Shown here piece by piece: positions 50,405-61,000 of a DNA stretch of 61,000 bases. Made by a program: the position numbers and the translations under genes. Each line of letters begins with the position of its first letter. Position 1 is the stretch's first letter. Location of the stretch: contig CM022669.1 of the NCBI GenBank assembly GCA_012295275.1, positions 18,130,091 to 18,191,090 of the forward strand. The letters run 5' to 3'. The DNA comes from Chrysomallon squamiferum. Lineage: Eukaryota; Mollusca; Gastropoda; Neomphalida; Peltospiridae. The notes under the pieces are model-generated. The model had not been told where the DNA came from and ran no database searches. It saw only the letters and a program-made list of their open reading frames with translations.

Positions 50405-52039
50405 GGAAGAAAAGAATAAAGCTTCATTCCTGCACAGAAAATCTTACTTTACTTACTTTAAGAACAAAGGTATAATTTATTCATTAAATCTGTAAGTTCG
50501 TTAACCAGTAGAAAATAAAATACATTTATTAAAACGAAATTGTAAACTTTTAATTCATCTGTTTCTTTACTGAACTACGATTTACGTACCTCTGCGATTT
50601 AGCATCGTGGTTGCTAGGTAATCGATCGTCTGTGCACATTTTGTAAACGCCACCACCTAACCAATTTTTTTTTTTTTTTCTGATGACTTCTTCTTACATT
50701 TATAATTAATTTTCATATTTACTGTGTCGATGTTCTTTTTTTTTTTTTTTTTTTTTTATTTCTTCATCTTCTGATTTTCAGGATTCCGTTTAGTTAGTTA
50801 TAAAGAGAAATTTTTTTTTTTTTTTTAAATTTTTTATACTTTTTTAAATTTGTAATTTCGTTTTACTGTTTTCTAATTTTTAATTTTTAATTTTTTTTTT
50901 TTTTTTTTCGATTTTTTAAATCATACACTAGAGTGAAATATAATATTATGTATGTTGACCTGTTTATATGAGGACGTAACTCTATTGCAGTTTCATCGAA
51001 TATCACTACAATCACGTGAAACAAATATTTGTCAGCATGTCATAAAACACATTCTTCCTTCTTCCTTCAATACAGCAGAGGATTTGCAATCTGAGAACAG
51101 AGAAGTAGGTTTATTAACGGAGATAATAATTACAGAAAGTGCTTGATTTCTGCGTGTTCTCATTAGAATATGTAACTGACGTTTTATTAGTTCTAAACAT
51201 TTTTTTGCATTCGATTATTGTATTTATAATTTATAATTAACCTTAATTTTATTCATTTAATAATTTCAGTGTCACTTCTGTGTGAATAAATCTCCATATT
51301 ATGTGTGTGTGTGCGTTGTGTGTCTGTATTATACATATCATCATCCCGATTCTTGGGTGTATTTGACAGGAATTATTAGTTTAAACAGTTTTTCTCTATC
51401 AAATGAAAATAATACTTTTAAGCATATATTCACAACTATATTATATAATCTTTTTACGACACACATCTGTCATAATATTTATTTATATATTTATGTTCAC
51501 AGGAAACCTCAGTTAGAATTAATATAGTAAATAATAAATTTATCCATTATTTAATTATTTTTATTATTATTTTCCTGTTGCAGCCATTTTCTTTTCTCTT
51601 TAAAAATATAATAAAACTCACGTAATCTTGATTTTGTGTCCAGTTGCACCCATCATTAAACTGACTTATATTTGCAAAGTATACATACTGATATTATTTA
51701 TTAAAATTGTCCCCCCTTTTTGTAAAATGATGGATCTGCTCCTGTTTTGTAATCACTGAACTGTTATCGAAAAAAGAATCCAGAAAAGAACCAGCAATCT
51801 TTTCTTGTTTCTGGTATTTAGAAATGTCACTGGATTATATCTTAACATAATTAGATTCTTCATTTTTTTATGTTTGCTTGTTTCAAAGCCAAAACTAACT
51901 AATCACGATCCACAATGGAAAACCAAGTTTTCACAAATTATAAATTATTTCAGTTTAATGATGGCCATAAATTTATCATCTGTTATAGTTACGTTATAGT
52001 TGCCATGGGTACTTATGTAGGATTAAAATTTTCGTTTTT

Positions 52040-52052
52040 AATAATAATAATA

Positions 52053-52091
<39 letters not shown>
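52040..52091. repeat. (AAT)n-(GAT)n microsatellite
   Basis: AAT units switching to about 12 GAT units. Confidence 0.96.
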
Positions 52092-52114
52092 TCAACAAAA
52101 CATTAACAACAGAA

Positions 52115-52345
52115 ATAATACTGCTACTCTTACAATTACTACTACTGATTCTGCTGCACACTATTATTACTAGTATTACCACTGGTCTTACTACTACTAC
52201 AACCACCACTGCTACTACTACTATTATTATAACTACTACCACCCCCACCGCAAGTTCAAATGATAGTGTTACTTCTATTACTAGAATTATCATTAATATC
52301 TCGACTACTTCTGATGATGATGATGATGATGATGATAATAATAAG
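52115..52345. repeat. Imperfect (ACT)n trinucleotide tract
   Basis: Degenerate CTACTACTR/ACCACT sequence, G-poor on the + strand, ending in a (GAT)n run. Same type as 54940-55668. Confidence 0.85.
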
Positions 52346-52755
52346 AAGAAGAATAAGAAGAAGAAAAAAAAGAAGAAGAAGAACATCGAATCAGACGATG
52401 AACATCGTATTCGGGCGTATTATCTCAGTTTTCACAACACTACTTACAAACTGCAAAATCGCTGTTTTTACAGAGTGCAGCCCGAAATTGAAAAATGTCT
52501 GAAATATGCCATTTTAACATTTCCGCAAGTAATTGGTTGGTTTCTGCTAATGCGACGCACGTGCGGTATGGCGTGAATACAAGGCGTTAAAACTAAGTAA
52601 ATATCTGGATTATGCCCGTGCTGTCTTTGAAAACACCTCGGAATCTTCGCTTTTGACCATGTTTTCTTTATTTTTTTGTGAAACATCCACTGATGTAGTT
52701 TTTATTTTAAAACACTTTTATGTTCAATTCAGAACTGTGGAAATGGGTTCTATCT

Positions 52756-52960
52756 ATATATATATGTGCGCGCGTGTGTATGTGTGTGTGTCTGTACACG
52801 TACGTATATATATTTGCATATATGTGTGTATGATTACGTACGTGTGTGTGTGTCTGCGTGCATGCATATATATATATATATATGTTTATTCGTGTATTTA
52901 TGGTTTAAATATGTGGATTATGCATATACTTTATATATATATACATGCGTGGGCGTATAC
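52756..52960. repeat. Alternating purine-pyrimidine block
   Basis: CGCGCGTGTGTATGTG, TACACGTACGTATATA and ATTACGTACGTGTGTG segments joined by TATATA runs, nearly continuous alternation over about 200 bp. Confidence 0.8.
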
Positions 52961-54323
52961 ATATGTTAAACAAAAACATACGAATGTGACAGTATGCATA
53001 ACAGCTAAAATAAAATATAGATATGTAAAATAGGTATAATAAATGAATAATAAACGAAACAATAGTTGTTTTTTGTTTTGTTAACTTTGTTATTTTATTT
53101 TGTTTTTGATGGAAAATACGTAAAATAACTTTTTTTTTTTTTTTTTTTTTTAGATTGATTATTATTATTATTGAATATTTTGTTTATTTATTTAATTTCA
53201 TCTGTTAAATGCGCACCCCCCCAATAAAATAAAAAGTTGATCAAAGTCGTAATCAATCTTTGTTTATAAAACCTTAAAAATTAAATAACAATTATTGCTT
53301 TTTTTTTCTTCTAAAAACAGACAAGCATAAGCGATAGCTCTTCTTATTTATATCCTTAGGATTTGATATAAAACGAACAAGCCAATGGAAGTCGCTATGA
53401 CAGTGATAAAAAAAAAAAAACAGAAATAAAAAACTGAAATATTTGACAAGCCATAAGTAAGCTGTGATATGTCGCATGACATTTTTGCATTAGCATTAAT
53501 ATCTCGAGGAAAATGTATTTTCATTTACGAAACAAACGAAACTATGTCCTTAAGATTTCGGATGCCCCAAAATATGAAATAATAAATAGTTAAATAAGCA
53601 AAAAAAAAAAAAAAAAAAGAGAAAAAATAAATAAAAACAAATTTAAAAACAAAACAAAACAAAAAAACAACCAAACAAAATAACCTGTTAATTAAAATTA
53701 TCACCTTTGTTCCGGCATTCGGATTTTTATATAAACATAGTGTTGCATTTTAAATTTAACACAGAAGATAAAAAATAAAATGAAACAGAGAAAGAAAGAA
53801 AGAACAAAAACAAACAAAAAACGAGTTTCTATTACACGCTATGAATCGAATATTCATTCCCGCGTACAAACAAATGGAATATGAGTATCGTAAAATAAAA
53901 TATATGTAGAGGTCAAAGGTTTTCTAGGCGGCTTCACTTCCTACATTATAAATAAACTCGTTGCATTATCACAACGTCAGATACGCGCTGAATGTGATCT
54001 CTCGCTATACCGCGCAAGCCAGTGGGCACTGTTCGGCAAAAAGCACGTGACTGATTGTCGTCTGACATGCGAACTTTTGTTGTCAGATTTCATCACGGCG
54101 ACAACTTCGTGGCTCAAGTTCTAGCTCGGCACATTCCGTAAAATGAATTCTTGATATCGAAACACTGCATAGTCATTTGAGTCTGTGGGAGGCTTGTACT
54201 GAACTTTGCTTTAATTGTCGATGTCACTGGTTTAAAAAATATCTTCACGTATTTTTACGTACGAGCGCTGTCTATTAATATTTAACACTGTGTATATATG
54301 TTGTTTAGTACAATCGTTTAAAA

Positions 54324-54419
54324 ATGCCAAGTGATCAAAGTCTAAAGACGTGTGTGAAATGTGATTGGAATTTATTTGGACTTAAGCACGAAAGAAAAGA
54401 GGATTTTGTCCTTTCCCAG
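54324..54419 (+). CDS. Candidate first coding exon of an unrecognised gene
   Basis: ATG in AAAAATG context with an in-frame TAG about 18 bases upstream, 32 codons, then a perfect CAG|GTAAGT donor in phase 0. The peptide begins MPSDQSLKTCVKCDW, has a CxxC pair, and continues with a basic/acidic stretch ending DFVLSQ. I do not recognise it. The preceding 400 bp are CpG-rich. No continuing exon is identifiable before 61000, so the first intron would exceed 6.5 kb. Alternatives: a non-coding 5' exon or a chance reading frame. Confidence 0.4.
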
Positions 54420-54423
54420 GTAA

Positions 54424-54425
<2 letters not shown>

Positions 54426-54470
<45 letters not shown>

Positions 54471-54493
54471 AATATCTTTTCTTTAATTTTTTC

Positions 54494-54545
<52 letters not shown>

Positions 54546-54567
54546 TTATATATATATATATATATAA
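54426..54567. repeat. (TTA)n and (TA)n microsatellites beside the candidate exon
   Basis: A TTA run starts 7 bases after the donor, followed by a long TA run with a TCTTTA interruption. Confidence 0.95.
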
Positions 54568-54676
54568 CCATCATCGAAATCATATTTTTTATTAATATAC
54601 CTTCCTGTTCATTAATCAATATTAGTTTTTGTTCTGTTTAAAACTGCATTGCATTTGTTTGTTTATTTTTGTTTAT

Positions 54677-54682
<6 letters not shown>

Positions 54683-54712
<30 letters not shown>
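54683..54712. repeat. A homopolymer, ~30 nt
   Basis: A pure A run after GATTT. Confidence 0.95.
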
Positions 54713-54714
<2 letters not shown>

Positions 54715-54939
54715 TAATGTTTTATTTTTAATTATGTATTTTCGATTTTCTTTTTTACATTTACGTAACATTTACGGTTTATGAAAATTATATTTTAAAA
54801 TTCCTCGAGGATTGATTTGATTATAAAGTGCTTGAGACGGTTAGCTTATTCATCTGGCCAGAGCCTGGATTTGTTGTATTTCACAAATTAAGTTAAAACA
54901 GAAATAAAACAAAAACTACCACTATTTCAAACACTGTAT

Positions 54940-55668
54940 TATAACGACGACGACATGAACAAGAACAACACCAACCACTACTACTACCGCTAATACTGTT
55001 ACTGCCACCATTACCGTTACTGCTGCTACTGCTATTACTACTACCGCTAATGCTATAATTACTACTACTGCTGCAAATACTGGTACCACTATCACTACCA
55101 CGACCACTACCACAACTATTACAACTTCTGCTACTACCACTACCACTACTTCTACTTCTACCACTATTACTACCGTTACTACAAACACCACCACCACCAC
55201 CATTACTACTAACACCACCACCACCACCACCTAATACTACCATTACTACTACTACTACACCTACTACTGCTTCCACTACTACTTAACTATCACTGCACTA
55301 CCACAACACCACCACCACCACCACCACTACTGCTACTACTACTACTACTGCTACTACTACCACTACCACCACTACTACTACTATTACTTACATAAAAGGT
55401 ATTATATCGTCACTGTCACCAAGTCTACCACCTTTAACACAAACACAGTCGTCACTACTAAAGCATGTACGTCTACTATTACTACTAATACGTCTGACAG
55501 CAATACTACGTCTACTGCCACTACTACCATTACTACAGCAACCACCACTATTATTATAACTACTACTTTTAACAGTATCATTGCTACTGCTGTAATTACC
55601 TCCCACAACTACCATTACTGTCATCATCACCACCCCACCCACTACTACAATAACAACACTAATTCCAC
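54940..55668. repeat. 730-bp degenerate (ACT)/(ACC) trinucleotide tract
   Basis: Almost entirely ACT, ACC and ATT triplets with scattered CG and TG, strongly G-poor on the + strand. Long Val/Ser/Gly-rich minus-strand reading frames here are by-products of the repeat. Confidence 0.93.
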
Positions 55669-56360
55669 TAGATCTGTCTTCTGTGGGACTTAGGCGATAT
55701 GCTATTTTCGTTTGTTATCGTGTAACTGTATATCGTGTGTAATAATATATTTGCCGTTCTCGATACCCGAATAGAAATAATTTCCTTAATGGTCTTTACT
55801 GATACGATACGACACATGAATGATTAAAACATTATTTGTGCGTGTGGATGTGGGTGTGTAATTGTGTGGGCGAGAAAGAGAAATAGAGAGAGAAGAAAAA
55901 AAAAAAAAAAATAATAATAATAATAATAATAATAAGTAATAACAATAATAATAAGGAAACATGTTGTGCAAAAATAAAATAAATTGAAAAAAAAAATAAT
56001 AAAACGACTCCCCCCAAAACTCCCTAACAACAAGTGTTGCTAATTTGAACAATCAGCCTTTTAAAATTCAGCAAAAATAATGTGCCTAGTAAAAAAGTAT
56101 ATAAATAAAAAAAAAAAAAAAAAAAATAAAAAAATAAATAAAGCAGTATTTTATACTAAAAAAAAAAAGAAGACAATCCTCCAAAGGTAACTTTTTTTTT
56201 TTTCTACTTTGAATAATGACATTTTTTCACATATGACAGTTCTTCCGCTATTTATTATTTCTTACCTTTTAATTATCATTTCCTGGGAAAGAAAAGGCCC
56301 GTGGAAATCTAGTATTTATACAGTTTCCAGCGAAAAAGAAGCTCGATTTTATATATGTAC

Positions 56361-56364
<4 letters not shown>

Positions 56365-56408
<44 letters not shown>
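56365..56408. repeat. (GT)n microsatellite
   Basis: About 21 GT units after ATATGTACATATAT. Confidence 0.96.
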
Positions 56409-56411
<3 letters not shown>

Positions 56412-59400
56412 ATAGTTATTTTCTTCTTTTTTTTAAAATTTATTTATAGATTTTATAACCCTAACCATAAATAAAGAAAAAAGAAAAAAAAGAAAAGAAA
56501 ATAACTGTTTGAATAAACAATCATCATAAAACTGTTCAAGCAAAAGAGAAGAAATTTAAACGAGAGAGAGAGAGAGAAAAAAAAAAAAAAAAAAAAAAGA
56601 AAGAAAGACAAAATAAAAGAAGTAAAATTAAAACAAGTACAGAATGAAAATAAAGAGAGGAATTTGAATCATGAAAATTTTAAAAATTTAGCCACAATGT
56701 AATTACAAAACTTGAAAAGAAAAAAAAGTAAAACAAACCAAAAAACCCCCGCCAGAACACGTAGAAACTTGTTGTCATGACGCACTGAGTTAAATTTTTA
56801 GATTAGAATCAAATTATTCTTAATATAAACCTTCCCATAGAATGGAAACTACGTATCACAGTTTTATACTACTACTCGTGGGCAACTAGTTGGATCGGGA
56901 AATAGCCTAACAGGAGCACAGTCCATGTGTGGTCCCGCCAGCAGCCCGTGTCTCAGGTTGACGGAGTTACAGGAAATCATCTGCTGCAAATGTCGTCTGC
57001 TGGTTTTCTCGCTGCACTGCGTTTGCAGCTAAGCAACGATTTTCTTTTCTTTTTCTTTCATTTCATGGCTGAAGTTTCAAGCAATCAGTTTGTGCAGTAG
57101 AAAAGAAATTATTTCACCCTGTCTTTCTCCTGCAATTCTCACGTCTGGATAATTTTTGTTAATTAACTTTTTTTTATTTTTTTTTTATGTCTGAACTTTA
57201 ATTAAGAAATTCAGATTCTTTCGGTTCAGATGCATGTAATTTGATCGGTCATTTCCGGTTACTTTCATTCTTTCCTTTCTTCCTTGTATTCTTTGATTCA
57301 GTCGTTCGTTCAGTATTATATTTCTGTCTTGAAGTTTAATTCATTTTATTGTATCTTTTTTCTGTTCGTTAATATATTCTATTTTTTTCTTTTTCTTCTA
57401 TTTTTTAATTTATTTCCTTTCATTCCCTTCTACATTCTACTGGCCCGTCAATCTGGTTATCAAACTCTTACACATCTCTTTACTAACCTCTTTTTATGTC
57501 TGTCTATCTGTCTGTCTGTCAAAGAATCTTTTAATCTGTCTGTCACCCCAGCACACACAACATCACAGACGTTTTCCCACCGACGACGTTGTCAACAGAA
57601 ACTGTCTTTATTAATGACGGCAACAGTGACCTTTTGTACTTCACTTTTGTACACGTGAGACAGAAATCACTGAAATTGTGTACAATACAGTTTTTACAAA
57701 GCTAATCAACTTTTGTCGATAGTTAAACCACTATTGAATAGAAAAATGGGTTTTAAACGAACACATATTCATTACTGTTTGGTTAATAGTTTTGTGACAG
57801 CCTATGCATTCTGACATTAAGTATAGGTAAGCACTATTAAGGTTTTCCTGACCGGGGTACCACCACAAGATTATCCGGCTGTCACTAACAAGTGTGTGTT
57901 AATATTTATAGGGTTTCCCTCGTGACATTACAATCGCGATGACGTAATATTCAGCCGTAGTGTAACTAACTATGCGTACTGCGTATGTAGAGACAAAAGG
58001 ACATATTCAGGTTGAAATAATGTATTTTTGAGACAACCACTGTCGGGGATCGTCAGATAGCTATGCAACAATTGACTTTGATTTATGGATTTGTTAATGT
58101 CACTGTAGTGTACACACTCATGCCGTCTGGTTTGCAGTTCATGTTTCTAATTTTTTAATTTTTAATTTTTAATTTTTTTTTTTTTTTTTTTTTTTTATAT
58201 ATATTTTATTTAACGTATATTTCATTTCGTTTGAGAGTATGTATTTGTATGTGTGTTTATTTATTTGTTTGTTTGTTTTTTCCATGATTTTTTTTTTATT
58301 GCATTTGAAATTAATTTAATTTTTCTGTTTTTCCTCAATGTACATTTTGGACACTCCCTCGTTCCTCCTAGTTACCGGTATTTTCCTGTATATGGGAAGG
58401 GATATATAAATGACACAGATTTTGAGTTTTTAACTTTCATATTCTGTACGTTATAACTGTTAGTCTTAAGAAATCAGTTTTATCGAAAGAGTTCAAAAAT
58501 AGGTTTTCCGCTATTTTCAACAATCTTTTTAGCGTGTTTTTTACTTTTTTTTTTTTAATTATTATTTTTTTTTTTTATCGCATATGATATTATTTATCTA
58601 AGCTTTCATTAAACTGCACACCCAAAATTGCTAATAATTATTTTCACTGAACGTAAGGGATTGGTCAGATTCACAGAAAACAAAAGTTGTGAGTAAGGTA
58701 TGTGATGGGCAGGGCGATAAGGTGTGAAAGTACTCACATATTTCAAATTTATTTCTTATTAGTTTTCCAACCCTGCAGTTATGACTAAAATAACCTGTAA
58801 TAGTGAACACGTATACACAAACATTTTAACTCTTTCTTTTGATACAAACATAAAAAAGGGAAAGATCTGGTATGTGCATACAAACTGGCATAGCGCTGCT
58901 ATTCATTTTATTAAAACGTTTACCCATCACCTCCATGACGTCACAGCCTTTGCTTGTAATTCCGGACCCGCCCGAGTTTAAATTTGCGAAATTGTTAATC
59001 AACTTCTTCGTCTTTATTTATTTATTTTTTAATTTATTATTATTATTATTTTTCTTTTTGTACTGGCACTCCTGACAACGGTACCAAACAACTCCTGCTC
59101 CTTTGAAATCGAGCGCTCGTGTACGATCCCGTCAAACTCGAATACTTCTCCCAAACATTCAGTGACACAGTTTTTGTTTCTTTTTTGTTCAGTTGCTAAT
59201 TCATTCATACCGCTAATTGACATAGCCCAGTATGTGTTACCTATCACAGCAAACACAGGTGTGAATGGAATGCATTAATGAATTCCTAGAGTGATACAGG
59301 TGATACGTTTTGTTGTGAATCAAAGACCGCTTTTCGGCAGTCATTGAATACAACACTCGGACCATATGGCGATTAACTAGATTTGCTTCTTTTTTTTGCT

Positions 59401-59459
59401 GATTAAGCTGAGGGTTACGTGTATGTTCTGTCTAAACTGAGTAATGATTAAAACACTGG

Positions 59460-59690
59460 GTTTATGTTTGTATTCTAGTCCTCCTGGTGAGGCGATCAAG
59501 TCACTTGTTTTATAATTTTGTTCCATCCATTGTAATATAGTGACCTTCCTTCCTGATTTGATGATCTTGCCATACGACCTTATGTTTGTTTTTCTAGACG
59601 TAGTAATTTAATGATCAAGCCATCCACTTTACTTTTGTATTATAGCTTAAGTAATTTAGCGATATAAAAATCGTCTTTACCTTTGTATTG
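59460..59690. repeat. Degenerate ~55-bp tandem repeat, about 4 copies
   Basis: Units begin TTTGTATTCTAG-like (near 59468, 59527, 59586, 59633) and continue with GTAATTTAATGATCAAGCCA-like sequence and a CTTTAC-like end. Confidence 0.5.
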
Positions 59691-60363
59691 TTATTTTTGT
59701 TTCGTTTGTATTCTACCTTTTCTATTTTTTAATTTTTTTTTTTATTACTGGAGTATTGATTAATTAGCGTTGCTGAAATAAGATTCTTACAAAGACCATA
59801 TCGAAATTTTTTTTTTTTTTTATTGATTATCGATATCTAGAATTAAATTAAATGAACAGCTGGTCTTTAAAGAGATTATTAACTACATTTTATAGCATAT
59901 TCGTATACCAAATACATGTTCAGTATATCTTTAAAACTGAGTAACAATAAAACAAATTCTTTCGTTTGGTATTTGCGAGACACCCTAACTATTTAAAACA
60001 CTATTCAAATCGATTTATCGAAATAATCGTTTAACAGATTGTTCTTGTTGCGCAGTGCACCGAGGTTTCGTCAAACAAACGTATCTGTTCATATCTGTTA
60101 TTTAACTGACAATCTTTATCATTCCTTATCAAACACGCAGCATTAGTAGGTTAACAGGTGACCGTATACGCGAGGCTCTAGTAGACAAGATATGTTGATA
60201 TCTTTGTAAACTTTACGCGGGTACAATTGCAGTGTACTCAGGACTAGATATAGGTATATGCATGTGTATTATTCTGGTCTTTGATAACATTCTTTCACTG
60301 GGGTAATCGGATATCTTTTCTGACGAAATGTTTAAAGATAGTGTATCGAGTGAAGGATTACTA

Positions 60364-60365
<2 letters not shown>

Positions 60366-60402
<37 letters not shown>
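60366..60402. repeat. (TA)n microsatellite
   Basis: A pure TA run. Confidence 0.96.
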
Positions 60403-60404
<2 letters not shown>

Positions 60405-60593
60405 GTTTCATTTATGTATTTTAGTTTTTAAAATTATTTTTAAATGCAGTTAGTTCTCGTGTGTTTTTTTTTCTTTTATTCTTAAATTTATTAGTGCTTT
60501 TTATCTTAATTAAGATTGACATTTCATATTTCAAAACAACTCGGGTAAATTAAACATTTATTTTCCATATTTTTGACATAAATACATATTTAC

Positions 60594-60594
<1 letters not shown>

Positions 60595-60686
<92 letters not shown>
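60595..60686. repeat. (TC)46 microsatellite
   Basis: Ninety-two bases of uninterrupted TC, the longest pure dinucleotide run in the window. Confidence 0.98.
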
Positions 60687-60689
<3 letters not shown>

Positions 60690-61000
60690 TACGCGCTTTA
60701 TATGCCTGTATGATTATATTAACGTATAGACAGATATAAAGACGGATGGATCAATCGAAAGGCATGCACGTACACATGCAAATATGTGCTTACAGACCCA
60801 CTGATTTCTATACACAAATAAAGCGTTGACTAAACCCCTCCTCAAATACTTTATTTTTTCAGTTAATTCGTATGACACTGGTACGACACAACCCCGTCAT
60901 GCTTTATTATCACTGTATATCAGAAAGATTCACGCCTATCACGGAATCGCGACCCACCCAGTATATAAAAAATAAATTAAAAAAACCCCACTTTCCCACC

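Larger units (their letters stand above)
47267..54323. other. Intergenic region with dense simple repeats
   Basis: Holds the FBXW2 3' UTR at its left end, then no recognisable coding exon. CpG frequency rises from about 48.6 kb onward. The part at 53930-54300, richer in CpG with a CACGTG (54043-54048), looks like the promoter of the exon at 54324. Confidence 0.55.
54420..61000. other. CpG-rich non-coding region, possibly a long first intron
   Basis: No protein-like exon found. Rich in simple repeats and in CpG (28 in 57001-58000 by eye). A consensus CRE TGACGTCA lies at 58936-58943 beside GGACCCGCCCGAG. The GC-balanced stretch at 56860-57020 and 57560-57660 shows no recognisable motif. Confidence 0.5.

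Noticed and set aside
54841-54900. A-box-like TTAGCTTATTCATCTGG considered as a tRNA or SINE
   Set aside because: No matching B box at the required distance and no cloverleaf could be drawn.
54893-55642. Long Ser/Gly and Val-rich minus-strand frames
   Set aside because: They are translations of the degenerate ACT/ACC triplet tract; low complexity in every frame.
59029-59256. 75-codon minus-strand frame with fairly even composition (ELATEQKRNKNC...)
   Set aside because: Looks somewhat protein-like, but no recognisable family, splice sites not convincing, and its end runs into a TTA repeat; length is within chance expectation.
1-61000. Search for an undescribed multi-gene system
   Set aside because: All five supported genes are conserved single-copy-type animal genes with unrelated roles; nothing suggests a coordinated novel system.

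Overview
The window is animal nuclear DNA, most likely from a mollusc. The genes are split by short AT-rich introns with GT-AG borders, and the spaces between genes are packed with di-, tri- and pentanucleotide repeats. The exon-encoded proteins read as lophotrochozoan orthologues of conserved animal genes. The mollusc call rests mainly on decayed copies of a dispersed element that I recall from gastropod genomes, so it is moderate only. No bacterial-type features, CRISPR array, tRNA or rRNA gene was found.

Layout: (1) 1-11707, + strand: 3' part of a C-terminal-motor kinesin (kinesin-14, KCBP/kinesin-C type), with coiled-coil stalk exons and then the complete motor. (2) 16009-21317, - strand: a complete fructose-1,6-bisphosphatase gene, 7 exons, 337 aa. 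(3) 23563-26646, + strand: an FBXO33-type F-box gene, 4 exons, with one apparent single-base frameshift. (4) 39407-44184, - strand: a complete MRG15/MORF4L1 gene, 12 exons, 377 aa. (5) 44939-47266, + strand: a complete FBXW2 gene, 3 exons, 465 aa. (6) 54324-54419, + strand: a lone candidate first coding exon of an unrecognised gene that would continue past the right edge.

Two pairs are head to head (FBP/FBXO33, 2.2 kb apart; MRG15/FBXW2, 754 bp apart). Two are tail to tail (kinesin/FBP; FBXO33/MRG15, the latter with a 12.8 kb gap without recognisable genes). The genes do not form one pathway: a microtubule motor, a gluconeogenic enzyme, two SCF substrate adaptors and a chromatin reader. Exon boundaries were checked by splice consensus and by phase. 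Every gene closes in frame except FBXO33, which lacks one base.

The strongest signals beyond the genes are: a sharp CpG contrast (about 1 CpG/kb in 27-28 kb against about 28/kb in 57-58 kb, counted by eye), as expected from mosaic gene-body methylation; single CpG-rich exons inside CpG-poor genes; a GC-AG intron in FBP; an all-phase-0 kinesin stalk with very small exons; three degenerate minisatellites with ~50-65 bp units; a 14-bp CACGTG palindrome at the FBP promoter; and a five-codon uORF whose stop overlaps the FBXW2 start codon. I found no convincing new multi-gene system.
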